Shown here: positions 15,482 to 23,519 of the stretch, one piece after another
Position numbering within the stretch: position 1 is the first letter of the stretch
How the letters are laid out: each line of letters begins with the position of its first letter
Assembly (NCBI RefSeq): GCF_003261635.1
Contig: NZ_QFXK01000035.1
Coordinates: 62,001 to 126,000 of the forward strand
Source of the DNA: Kribbella monticola
GTDB lineage: Bacteria > Actinomycetota > Actinomycetes > Propionibacteriales > Kribbellaceae
Reading direction: 5' to 3'
Length of the DNA stretch: 64,000 nucleotides
Notes under the pieces: generated by a model
The model's database searches: none
Seen by the model: only the letters and a program-made list of their open reading frames with translations
What the model was told of the DNA's origin: nothing
Program-made: the position numbers and the translations under genes

Positions 15482-16119
15482 CACAGCGGCGAGTGGTCGT
15501 CATCGACGACCACGACATGTTCCGGGCCGGCGTCCGCAGCGAGATCGGTACCGCGGTCGACATCGTCGGCGAAGGCGCCGACGTCGATTCCGCGGTGAAG
15601 GCGATCGTCGCGACCGAACCCGACGTCGTCCTGCTCGACGTGCACCTGCCGGGCGGCGGTGGCACCGAGGTGATGAAGCAGGTGCACCAGCGGCACCCCG
15701 ACATCAAGTTCCTCGCGCTGTCGGTGTCCGACGCGGCCGAGGACGTGATCGGCGTGATCCGGGCCGGCGCGCGCGGTTACGTCACCAAGAACATCAGCGG
15801 TACCGAGCTGGTGGACGCGATCGGCCGGGTGGCCGACGGCGACGCGGTGTTCTCACCGCGACTGGCCGGCTTCGTCCTGGACGCGTTCTCCGGCGCGATC
15901 GACATCGCCTCGGTGGACGAGGACCTCGACCGGCTGTCCCAGCGCGAACGCGAAGTACTGCGGCTGATCGCGCGCGGCTACGCCTACAAGGAAGTGGCCC
16001 GCGAGCTGTTCATCTCGGTGAAGACCGTCGAGACCCACGTCTCCTCCGTACTGCGCAAACTCCAGCTCTCCAACCGCCACGAACTGACCCGCTGGGCCAC
16101 CGACCGCCGCCTGGTCTGA
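15478..16119 (+). CDS. Two-component response regulator (NarL/LuxR type)
   Basis: A 213-residue protein. The receiver domain has the acidic pair in VVVIDDHDMF, phospho-acceptor Asp54 (VVLLDVHLP), and the conserved lysine in GYVTKNISG. The C-terminal LuxR HTH is LSQREREVLRLIARGYAYKEVARELFISVKTVETH. The ATG overlaps the kinase stop (ATGA). It is the partner of the PspC-domain kinase and a likely regulator of the divergent PspC/LiaF-like operon. The kinase, response regulator and LiaF-like protein together resemble the LiaFSR module of Firmicutes. Confidence 0.94.
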   Translation: MTQRRVVVIDDHDMFRAGVRSEIGTAVDIVGEGADVDSAVKAIVATEPDVVLLDVHLPGGGGTEVMKQVHQRHPDIKFLALSVSDAAEDVIGVIRAGARGYVTKNISGTELVDAIGRVADGDAVFSPRLAGFVLDAFSGAIDIASVDEDLDRLSQREREVLRLIARGYAYKEVARELFISVKTVETHVSSVLRKLQLSNRHELTRWATDRRLV

Positions 16120-16127
16120 CGACCGGA

Positions 16128-16159
16128 TCCCGCCACCACCCGTCTCATCGGTGGCGGGA
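16128..16159 (+). terminator. Hairpin after the response regulator
   Basis: TCCCGCCACC (16128-16137) pairs perfectly with GGTGGCGGGA (16150-16159) across a 12-base loop, 9 bases after the response-regulator stop. There is no T-run, so it is either an intrinsic terminator of the T-poor actinobacterial kind or an mRNA-stabilising stem. Confidence 0.5.
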
Positions 16160-16232
16160 ACTGGACAGGGCACATGTTCGCCACCCCGTCAGGGGCGCCG
16201 GGCGCTTTGCCGCTGTTATACCGTCGAGTGCT

Positions 16233-17555
16233 ATGGAGCGGAATCTCACTGCCGAACAGCTCGAGCTCTTCGAGAAGGAGTTCGCGGCACACCCGTCGTA
16301 CCGGGTGATGCAGAACGCAGTCACCCAGACACCGATCGCCAACCTTGCGCTCGACCGCCAGATCGTCACCGGGATCGACCATTCGGTGTCGAACCTGCTG
16401 GACGACTGGAAGGTGACGAATCAGAAGAAGAGCGGCCGGTGCTGGCTTTTCGCCGGGCTGAACCTGCTCCGGGTCGGCGCCGCCGAGAAACTGGGCGTCA
16501 AGGACTTCGAGTTCTCCCAGAACTACCTGCTGTTCTGGGACAAGTTCGAGCGGTCGAACTTCTTCCTCGAGGCGATGATCGAGACCGGCGACCGCGACGT
16601 CGACGACCGGACGGTGGCGCACCTGCTGTCCGACCCGATCGGTGACGGCGGCCAGTGGAACATGTTCGTCGCGCTGGTCCGCAAGCACGGCCTGGTGCCG
16701 AAGTCGGCGATGCCGGAGACCGAGAGTTCGTCGGCGACCGCGCAGATGAACGACACCCTGCGCAAGCTGCTTCGCCAGGGCGCGCGGGACCTGCGGAAGC
16801 TCGACGGCGTCGAGGCCAAGCGTGCCCACAAGCAGGAGTTGCTGACCACCATCCACCGGGTGCTGAGCATCCATCTGGGCACGCCGCCGCAGAAGTTCCT
16901 GTGGCAGTGGAAGGACAGCGACAAGGGCTTCCACCGCGACGGCTGGACCACGCCGGCCGAGTTCGCCGAGAACTACGTGACCGTGCCGATCGACGAGTAC
17001 GTGTGCATCGTGCACGACCCGCGTGAGACCAGCCCGACCGGCCGGACCTTCACCGTCGACTACCTCGGCAACGTCATCGACGCCCCGCCGGTGGTCTACC
17101 TGAACGTCGAGATCGACCTGATGAAGCAGCTCACCCAGGACGCCATCGTCGGTGGCGAGCCGGTCTGGTTCGGCTGCGACGTCGGCAAGCAGATGAACGC
17201 CGACCTCGGCTACTGGGACGCGAACCTGTACGACTACGGCTCGGTCTACGACACCGAGTTCACGCTGGACAAGGCCGAGCGGCTGGTGCACCACGAGACG
17301 CTGATGACGCACGCGATGCTGTTCACCGGCGTCGACGTGCTCGACGGCAAGCCGCGTCGCTGGCGGGTCGAGAACAGCTGGGGTGACGAGAAGGGCGACA
17401 ACGGCTACTGGACCATGAACGACTCGTGGTACGCCGAGCACGTCTTCGAGATCGCCGTACGCCGGTCCGCGCTGCCCGCCGAGCTGCAGGCCCGCCTCGA
17501 CGACGAGCCGATCGTGCTGCCGGCCTGGGACCCGATGGGCGCCCTCGCCGACTGA
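16233..17555 (+). CDS. pepC: Aminopeptidase C / bleomycin hydrolase (peptidase C1B)
   Basis: A 440-residue papain-like cysteine peptidase. The catalytic cysteine is Cys70 in NQKKSGRCWLFAGLN, the histidine lies in THAMLFTGVDV and the asparagine in WRVENSWGD, all in the normal order. The length is that of PepC/bleomycin hydrolase, cytoplasmic hexamers that trim N-terminal residues from peptides and can inactivate bleomycin. No signal peptide is present. It is a single-gene unit with a strong terminator downstream. Confidence 0.95.
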   Translation: MERNLTAEQLELFEKEFAAHPSYRVMQNAVTQTPIANLALDRQIVTGIDHSVSNLLDDWKVTNQKKSGRCWLFAGLNLLRVGAAEKLGVKDFEFSQNYLLFWDKFERSNFFLEAMIETGDRDVDDRTVAHLLSDPIGDGGQWNMFVALVRKHGLVPKSAMPETESSSATAQMNDTLRKLLRQGARDLRKLDGVEAKRAHKQELLTTIHRVLSIHLGTPPQKFLWQWKDSDKGFHRDGWTTPAEFAENYVTVPIDEYVCIVHDPRETSPTGRTFTVDYLGNVIDAPPVVYLNVEIDLMKQLTQDAIVGGEPVWFGCDVGKQMNADLGYWDANLYDYGSVYDTEFTLDKAERLVHHETLMTHAMLFTGVDVLDGKPRRWRVENSWGDEKGDNGYWTMNDSWYAEHVFEIAVRRSALPAELQARLDDEPIVLPAWDPMGALAD

Positions 17556-17570
17556 CCTCCGTCAACTGAC

Positions 17571-17609
17571 ACAGCCCATCTCCGCAGAGAGGTCGCGGAG
17601 GTGGGCTGT
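17571..17609. terminator. Bidirectional terminator between pepC and the convergent hydrolase
   Basis: ACAGCCCATCTCCGC (17571-17585) and GCGGAGGTGGGCTGT (17595-17609) form a 15-bp stem with one G-T pair and a 9-base loop, followed by TTCTCAT on the plus strand. It sits exactly in the 56-base gap between two convergent stop codons. Confidence 0.85.
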
Positions 17610-17611
17610 TC

Positions 17612-18358
17612 TCATGCCAGGGCGGCGCGGATCAGCGCGGTCCCTTCCTCGGGGCGCTCGAGCGTCGGCAGGTGACCGGCCCACGGAAGATGGATCCGCT
17701 CCGAGGCCGGCAGCCGCTCGGCGAGGTAATCGGCGGAGTTCGTGAAGAAGGCGAAGTCGTGCGCGCCGGTGATCAGCCGCACGGGTGCGGTGATCTTCTC
17801 CGGCTCGACGGCGTACTCCTCGTTCGTCACGTCGTCGCCCGCGGCCAGCTGCAGCTCGTAGGCGCGTCGCTGCATCGCCCGGAGCAGTTCGCGCGCGTCG
17901 TCGTCCGCGTCCGGTCCGATCCAGCTCCGCACCATCAGGTCGGTGGCCGCGTCGACGTCACCGGCTTCCAGCAACCGATTCTCGTCGGCCCACACCGCGC
18001 GCAGGTCGTCGGTCGGCTCCACGTTGTCGGTCGGCGCACAGATCAGCACGAGCCGGTTGAACCGCTCCGGCTGCCGGCTGGCCGCCTGCTGCACCACATA
18101 CCCGCCGTACGATGCTCCGACCGCGCTCACCTCGGCCACACCGACTTCGTCCAGCACGGCCAGCAGGTCGCCGGCGTCCGAGTAGTCGGCCCCCGCCTCC
18201 AGTGGCGTCTCGCCGTACCCACGCAGATCCATGGTGATCACCTGGTGGTCGGCCGCCAGCTCCTCCACCTGCCGCGCCCACATTCGCGCATCGGCTACTC
18301 CCGCATGCACAAGCAGCACCGCAGGCCCACTACCAACCACCCAGGAAGAAACAGTCAT
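17612..18358 (-). CDS. Alpha/beta hydrolase
   Basis: A 248-residue alpha/beta-hydrolase-fold enzyme. The oxyanion region is LLVHAGVADARMW near 15, the nucleophile elbow is Ser83 in VGASYGGYVV, and the acid and histidine positions are near DFAFF and LPWAGHLPTLERPE at the C-terminus. The length is typical of small esterases or lactone hydrolases; the substrate is unknown. It is followed on the same strand, 40 bases upstream, by the AraC regulator, so the two might be co-transcribed. Confidence 0.85.
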   Translation of the reverse strand: MTVSSWVVGSGPAVLLVHAGVADARMWARQVEELAADHQVITMDLRGYGETPLEAGADYSDAGDLLAVLDEVGVAEVSAVGASYGGYVVQQAASRQPERFNRLVLICAPTDNVEPTDDLRAVWADENRLLEAGDVDAATDLMVRSWIGPDADDDARELLRAMQRRAYELQLAAGDDVTNEEYAVEPEKITAPVRLITGAHDFAFFTNSADYLAERLPASERIHLPWAGHLPTLERPEEGTALIRAALA

Positions 18359-18398
18359 GGCTGCACCCTGGTGGCTTCAGCGAGGCTGCGCAACGCGA

Positions 18399-19136
18399 TT
18401 AGCGCAGCCTCCGGCCGGGAGTGGTGGTGAAGATCTCCTTGTACGTGTCGATGAAGGCGCTGGGGGTGGACCAGCCGCAGAGGTGCGCAACGGTCGTGAC
18501 TGGGTGGCCCTCGGCGAGGAGGACGAGGGCGTGATGGAGACGGAGCTGCGTTCGCCACTGCGGGAAGGTCATGGCGAACTCCGAGCGGAACAAGCGGGAC
18601 AGCGTGCGCTCGCTGGCGCCTACCGCTGAGCCAAGGGCCGGCAGCGGACGGTTGTCGGATGGGTCGGCGGCGAGGATCGCGCAGACGGCGGCCAGGCGGC
18701 TGTCGCGAGCTGCTGGGAGACGCAGAGCGGTCTGCTCGGTCGACAGCCGCAACTGATCCAGCAGTACTGCGCGCAGCCTTCGACGGGCCGCGCTGTCGTC
18801 AGCGGGGTCGTCTGTGTAGGCGATGATCAGTTCGCGCAACAGTGGATGGACCGTGAGTACTGCGGGCATCGTCAGGCCCAGCGGGTTCTCCGCGAGACCG
18901 ACCAGGTGCAGCGCGGTCTCGCCGTATGCGCGGTGCTCGTGTGGTGTGCCGGCAGGGACCCAGATGGCGCGCGTAGCCGGTGCGACCCACGTGCCCCGAT
19001 GGGTGCTGATCGACACGACCCCAGCGGCCGCGTAGACGATCTGGTGGTCGTCGTGCTGGTGCAGGTCGATCCGCTCGCCACCGGCCAACTGGCGCAGGAC
19101 GGTAGGTGCCTCTGGTTGCTGGCGGATTCTCGACAT
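18399..19136 (-). CDS. AraC-family regulator with N-terminal cupin domain
   Basis: A 245-residue protein. The N-terminal sensory half has the cupin-like HQHDDHQIVYAAAGVVSI (about 26-43) and the second cupin motif IWVPAGTPHEHRAYG. The C-terminal AraC HTH pair contains ALGSAVGASERTLSRLFRSE and TTVAHLCGWSTPSAFIDTYKE. The Fsr-like exporter gene is divergent, 55 bases away, and is the likely target, so the regulator may sense the exported compound. Confidence 0.88.
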   Translation of the reverse strand: MSRIRQQPEAPTVLRQLAGGERIDLHQHDDHQIVYAAAGVVSISTHRGTWVAPATRAIWVPAGTPHEHRAYGETALHLVGLAENPLGLTMPAVLTVHPLLRELIIAYTDDPADDSAARRRLRAVLLDQLRLSTEQTALRLPAARDSRLAAVCAILAADPSDNRPLPALGSAVGASERTLSRLFRSEFAMTFPQWRTQLRLHHALVLLAEGHPVTTVAHLCGWSTPSAFIDTYKEIFTTTPGRRLR

Positions 19137-19191
19137 CTGTTGGCAGATTACCGGAAGCCAGCCAACCCGGTCAGCCTGCAGCCTTGCAGGT

Positions 19192-20337
19192 ATGGCGAAG
19201 CGCAGCGCGACACCCGTGATGGCCGTAGGACATGCGAGTGTCGACTTCTACCAGGGCCTGATCCCCGTCCTCGTACCGTTCCTGGTGCTTGACAGAGGCC
19301 TCGGCTACTCCGCCGTGTCGGTCGTCGTCCTAGCCGGCACGGTGGCATCGGCAGCAACGCAGCCGGTGTTCGGCTGGTTGGTCGACCGCCGCACGCTGCC
19401 GTGGATCCTCCCGGCGAGCATGCTGAGCTGCGCAGCCGGTGTAGTCCTCCTCGGCTCGTCCAACTCGTTCACCACGACACTGGTAGCTGCCGCGATGGTC
19501 GGGCTCGGCGTAGCGGCGTACCACCCTTCTGCAGCCCGGATAGCGCGCGTGGTGACGGGCGGCAGCCATCGAGCGATGAGCTGGTTCTCCCTAGGCGGCA
19601 ACGCGGGCTTCGTCCTGGCGCCACTCGTTGCCGGCCCAGTCCTCTCCCAACTGGGGCTGCGAGCGACCGGTTGGCTCGCAGTACCGGCTCTGGTGGGCAT
19701 AGCGGTGACAGTGCCGGTGCTGTCGAAGTACAAGCCGGCGGCAACGATTCGCCTTGCAGCAAAGGGCTCTGACGACTGGGCTGCGTTCGGCCAGCTGACG
19801 GTGATCGTCGTACTGCGGTCCATCGCGTCCCTCGGTCTTGCGGGATTCGTCGGCCTGTACGCCGTCCAGCGCGTCGGCGGTGGAGGTGCGACCGCAACAG
19901 CCGCCGTCTTCTCCCTGTACGCCGGGGCTGCCCTCGGCACCGTACTGGGCGGCCGCTTCGCCGAGCGATGGGGCCGGCTCGCCGTAGTACGGGCCGGCTA
20001 TCTCGCGACGACTCTCTTGCTGCCCGTCCTTCTCCTGGTCCCAGGCCCTTCCCTGTACGTCGCGATCGCGCTCGTCGGCACCGCTTTGTCGCTGCCGTTC
20101 TCGTTGCACATCACGCTCGGGCAGGACCTGCTGCCGACCCGGCCCGGTACCGCCAGCGGGGTCACCCTCGGACTGGCGGTCTCGGCCGGCGGATTGTTCG
20201 CACCGCTGATCGGAGCGGTCGTCGACAAGACCTCACTGCGGACGGGACTAGCCCTGCTCATCGTGTTCGTCGCCGCGGCCTGGTTGATCAGCTTGCGGCT
20301 GGCACCGCGTAGTACCGGACTCAGCCAAGGCGGATGA
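19192..20337 (+). CDS. MFS exporter of the fosmidomycin-resistance (Fsr) type
   Basis: A 381-residue protein with about 12 hydrophobic segments. It opens with VMAVGHASVDFYQGLIPVLVPFL, the signature of the Fsr subgroup, and has a motif-A-like loop FGWLVDRRTLPW near 60. Members export small toxic compounds such as fosmidomycin; the substrate here is unknown. The ATG at 19192 fits the family start. It is divergent from the AraC/cupin regulator and overlaps the convergent PIG-L gene by 17 bases. Confidence 0.85.
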   Translation: MAKRSATPVMAVGHASVDFYQGLIPVLVPFLVLDRGLGYSAVSVVVLAGTVASAATQPVFGWLVDRRTLPWILPASMLSCAAGVVLLGSSNSFTTTLVAAAMVGLGVAAYHPSAARIARVVTGGSHRAMSWFSLGGNAGFVLAPLVAGPVLSQLGLRATGWLAVPALVGIAVTVPVLSKYKPAATIRLAAKGSDDWAAFGQLTVIVVLRSIASLGLAGFVGLYAVQRVGGGGATATAAVFSLYAGAALGTVLGGRFAERWGRLAVVRAGYLATTLLLPVLLLVPGPSLYVAIALVGTALSLPFSLHITLGQDLLPTRPGTASGVTLGLAVSAGGLFAPLIGAVVDKTSLRTGLALLIVFVAAAWLISLRLAPRSTGLSQGG

Positions 20338-21058
20338 CGGCGAAGCCCTCCGCGAGGCGACCCTCCGGCAAGCCCGCCGTGGTGGCGTTCTGCGCGTTCC
20401 AGCCCCTGATCCGGTCCGGCAGGTTGTCCGGGTCGGGGTGCTGGCTGACGTGCGACAGGATCGCCTTGACCTTCGCGTCGAACGACTCGGTGATGTCGAC
20501 GTAGTGGTTGTTCTCGGGATGGGCGAGCAGCCAGAGCTCACCGACTGTCCACGCCTCCAGACCTTCCCCGATCAGCTCGGGAAAGGCGAACGGGTTGCCC
20601 GCGGCCGGGAAGAAGGCGCGCGTGGTCGCCTCGCCCGCGGCCAGGTGATCCGGGTGCGACGCGGGCAGCCGGGCCCAGTTCCGCTCCGGTGACGAGGTGA
20701 CGAGCCGCTGCGGCCGGACCTTCCGGATCACCCGCACGATGTCCCGGACGAGGTCGAGCGTCGGCGCGAGCTCGCCGTCGGAGTACCCGAGGAAATGCAG
20801 GTCCCGTACGCCGACGTGGCCGGCCGCCGTCGTCTGCTCGGAGCGGCGTACGGCGGGCATCTCGGCGCGATCCCGGTCGGGCTCGAACCCGCCGGCCTGG
20901 CCGTCGGTCAGCAGGCAGTAGCTCACCTCGATACCGGCCCTGGTCCAGCCGGCGATCGTGCCGGCCGAACCGAAGTCGACGTCGTCCGGATGGGCGACGA
21001 CGACCAGGACACGCTCGATCTCTTCGTCGGGGCGGGGATTTCCGGCAGGCAGGGTCAC
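20321..21058 (-). CDS. PIG-L family N-acetyl-sugar deacetylase (LmbE-like)
   Basis: A 245-residue zinc-dependent deacetylase. The signature AHPDDVDFGSAGTIA is at residues 22-36 and the third zinc ligand is in SHPDHLAAGEA. Actinobacterial relatives include MshB and Mca of the mycothiol pathway. The length is shorter than theirs (about 290-300), and the acidic and histidine layout is that of the general LmbE group, so I do not assign it to mycothiol metabolism. Confidence 0.85.
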   Translation of the reverse strand: MTLPAGNPRPDEEIERVLVVVAHPDDVDFGSAGTIAGWTRAGIEVSYCLLTDGQAGGFEPDRDRAEMPAVRRSEQTTAAGHVGVRDLHFLGYSDGELAPTLDLVRDIVRVIRKVRPQRLVTSSPERNWARLPASHPDHLAAGEATTRAFFPAAGNPFAFPELIGEGLEAWTVGELWLLAHPENNHYVDITESFDAKVKAILSHVSQHPDPDNLPDRIRGWNAQNATTAGLPEGRLAEGFAVIRLG

Positions 21059-21080
21059 ACCAGCGACCTTAGTGCGGGCC

Positions 21081-21695
21081 TCAGACGTTCTCGAACAGAG
21101 CCACTCCCGGCCGGTGCCGGATCACCTGGTCGACGATGCCGTACTCATGGGCCGCCTGGGCGCTGAGCACGTGGTCGCGGTCGGTGTCGTGGCGCAACTG
21201 CTCGACGGACTGCCCGGTGTGGGCGGCCAGGATCGTCTCCAGCTGGCTGCGCACCCGGACCAGTTCGTCGGCCTGCAGGATGAGGTCCGGGATCGCGCCC
21301 TGACCGCGACCGCCCGGCTGGTGCAGGACCACCCGGGCGTGCGGCAGGATCGCGCGCTTGCCCGGTGCGCCCGCGGCCAGCAGGACGGCGCCGACGCCGA
21401 TCGCCTGGCCGACGCAGACCGTCGCGATCGGCGTACGGATGAACTGCATCGTGTCGTAGATCGCGAGCATCGCGGACATGTCGCCGCCCTCGCAGTTGAT
21501 GTAGAGCTCGATCTCCTGCTCGGGCTTGTCCGCCGCCAGGTGCAGCAGCTGCGCGATCAGCGCGTTGGCGACACCGGCGTCGATCGCCGTACCGAGGTAG
21601 ATGATCCGCTCGGACAGCAGGTGCGAGTAGACGTCCATGATCCGCTCGCCGCGCGGGCTCTGGGTGATGACGTTCGGGATCGTGTAGCTGCTCAT
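21081..21695 (-). CDS. ClpP-like subunit lacking the catalytic serine (ClpR-like)
   Basis: A 204-residue member of the ClpP fold that retains the domain layout (LYINCEGG, then AIYDTMQFIRTPIATVCVGQ, then HARVVLHQPGG). At the nucleophile position the usual QAASMGA is QAIGVGA, so Gly100 replaces the serine. His125 and Asp174 of the triad are kept. It should therefore be proteolytically inactive and act as a structural or substrate-shaping subunit, as ClpR does in cyanobacteria and plastids. The ATG overlaps the upstream active clpP gene (ATGA), consistent with a hetero-oligomer. The start MSSYTIPNV is chosen by that overlap. Confidence 0.9.
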   Translation of the reverse strand: MSSYTIPNVITQSPRGERIMDVYSHLLSERIIYLGTAIDAGVANALIAQLLHLAADKPEQEIELYINCEGGDMSAMLAIYDTMQFIRTPIATVCVGQAIGVGAVLLAAGAPGKRAILPHARVVLHQPGGRGQGAIPDLILQADELVRVRSQLETILAAHTGQSVEQLRHDTDRDHVLSAQAAHEYGIVDQVIRHRPGVALFENV

Positions 21696-22300
21696 CGGGT
21701 CGCTCCCAGCTTGCGGTGCTGCAACGGCATGACCTGGTCGAAGGACTCGACGATGTGATCGATGAAGCCGTAGTCGAGTGCCTGCGAGGCCGTGTACCAG
21801 TGGTCGTGCAGCGAGTCCTCGTGCACGGTCTCCAGCGGCTGCCCGGTGTCCTCGGCGATCAGCGCGAGGACGGTGTCGCGGATGTGCCGCAGGTCGTTGG
21901 CCTGGATCTCGATCTCCGCGGCCGAGCCGCCGATCCCGGACGATCCCTGGTGCATCAGGATGCGGGCGTGCCGCAGCGCGAAGCGCTTGCCCGGCGTACC
22001 GGCGGACAGCAGGAACTGGCCCGCGCTGCAGGCCAGACCGACCGCGAGCGTGGACACGTCGCACGGCACCAGCCGCATCACGTCCCGGATCGCGAGCATC
22101 GAGGGCACCGAGCCGCCCGGTGAGTGGATCCACAGGGCGACGTCGGTGGTCGGGTCCTCGGCGGCCAGGGTGAGGATCTGCGTCGCCAGCAGGGTGCCGT
22201 TGTCGTCGGTCAAGGGACCGTCGAGTACGACGATGCGCTGGCGCAGCAGTTGTTGTCTGGACTCGTTGCTGAACATGGGTGCTTTGGACTCATCGGACAT
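21692..22300 (-). CDS. clpP: ATP-dependent Clp protease proteolytic subunit
   Basis: A 202-residue ClpP with a complete triad: Ser92 (LACSAGQFLLSAG), His117 (RILMHQGSS) and Asp166 (SLHDHWYTA). It is the first gene of a two-gene operon with the serine-less paralogue and likely forms mixed rings with it. No clpX, clpC or trigger-factor gene is adjacent, so this is a secondary clpP pair rather than the usual clpP1P2-clpX locus of actinobacteria. Confidence 0.93.
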   Translation of the reverse strand: MSDESKAPMFSNESRQQLLRQRIVVLDGPLTDDNGTLLATQILTLAAEDPTTDVALWIHSPGGSVPSMLAIRDVMRLVPCDVSTLAVGLACSAGQFLLSAGTPGKRFALRHARILMHQGSSGIGGSAAEIEIQANDLRHIRDTVLALIAEDTGQPLETVHEDSLHDHWYTASQALDYGFIDHIVESFDQVMPLQHRKLGATR

Positions 22301-22377
22301 GCACCCACCCTGACCGGCCGGACCCTGCTCACCCCAGCCTTTCTGCTGGTAGCAGGTCTGCTGTCAGGCGATTGAGC

Positions 22378-23349
22378 TCAGAGCAGCTTGTAGTACAGGT
22401 TGGCGTACCGGTTGTCGCCACCACCGCTCGGACGGGACGCGAAGCCGAAGAACAGGGCGAGGTCGCCGGAGTCCATCCGGTGGATCGCCATGCCCTCTGG
22501 TTCGCGGTAGGTCAGCGACGAGCCGGCCCGGGTGACAGCGGGTCCGCGGGTGAACTCACCGGTGTTCAGGTCCAGGCACCGGATGGTGGAGTTGATGTTG
22601 TCCGGGTTGGTCTGGCCGTCGCCGTACCAGAGGTAGGCGTACTGGCCGTAGAACGTGTAGCCCTGGAACGTCTCCGCGACCGACGGCTGCTTGACGTGCA
22701 CCAGCCGGTCCGCGCTCAGGCCGTCCCGCGCTTTGCTGAGCGGCCAGACGCTGAGGTAGAAGCTGCCGTTCTCCTTACGGCGTACCATCAGCCGCTTGTT
22801 CTCCGGGTCGACCGCGGCGGTGATGGTGTCGCTGCCCTTGAAGAACTTCGCGTCGTCGGCGATCGACTCGCGGACGATGTTCTTGAACTGGACCCTGGCC
22901 AGCGCCGTGCCGCGGCCGCTGTCGTCGTTGCTGTCGGCGTCGCACTCCACCCAGATGTAGGTGATGTCGCCGACCGGTTCGGCGGCGATCGAGACGCCGT
23001 GGCCGGCCCGCTTGATGGTCATCGCGCCGAGTACTTCGCCGCTGCCGGAGACCTGGTTGATCACGAGGTCGGCACCAGAGCCGCCGTTCTCCGCCTGCAC
23101 GATGAACAGCCGGCGGTTCACGTCGTCGAAGGTGAAGCCCTGCATGGAGTGATGTGATTCGTGCAGGAGTTTCGGGCCGAACAGGTGCACCGGTGTCGCG
23201 CCGAGGTCGAACTCCGGCGACGGGGGCAGTACGGCGTTCGCAGTACCGGCGTTCAGGACGCCGGCGCCGAGTACGGTCGCGCCGGCGGCTGCGCCGCCGA
23301 GGCGGAGAACGGACCGGCGGCTCAGGCGGGACGGGATGAGCGGTTCCAT
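22378..23349 (-). CDS. Tat-exported protein, TagC-like beta-propeller
   Basis: A 323-residue protein with a twin-arginine signal (SRLSRRSVLRLGGAAAGATV, cleavage probably near residue 38 after GTANA). The mature part has repeated beta-strand patterns such as MQGFTFDDVNRRLFIVQAE and YREPEGMAIHRM, which resemble secreted proteins annotated as teichoic-acid biosynthesis protein C or phage P68-receptor-binding-like propellers. No wall-teichoic-acid genes are nearby and the function is unknown. A GAGGAG ribosome-binding site precedes the ATG by 5 bases. Confidence 0.7.
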   Translation of the reverse strand: MEPLIPSRLSRRSVLRLGGAAAGATVLGAGVLNAGTANAVLPPSPEFDLGATPVHLFGPKLLHESHHSMQGFTFDDVNRRLFIVQAENGGSGADLVINQVSGSGEVLGAMTIKRAGHGVSIAAEPVGDITYIWVECDADSNDDSGRGTALARVQFKNIVRESIADDAKFFKGSDTITAAVDPENKRLMVRRKENGSFYLSVWPLSKARDGLSADRLVHVKQPSVAETFQGYTFYGQYAYLWYGDGQTNPDNINSTIRCLDLNTGEFTRGPAVTRAGSSLTYREPEGMAIHRMDSGDLALFFGFASRPSGGGDNRYANLYYKLL

Positions 23350-23519
23350 GACGACTCCTCGAGAATGGGCGGCGGGCGTCGGTCACGCCCCGATCGGGAG
23401 GTTTCTCACGCGTCTGCCAGGCTAACGGGCAACGGGTCACCGCGCCGCGACACCGCTGCAGACCTCCCGACCGGCCGCCGGACGCGGACTGTCTGTGGCA
23501 GCGCCTAAGGTGGTGGGCG

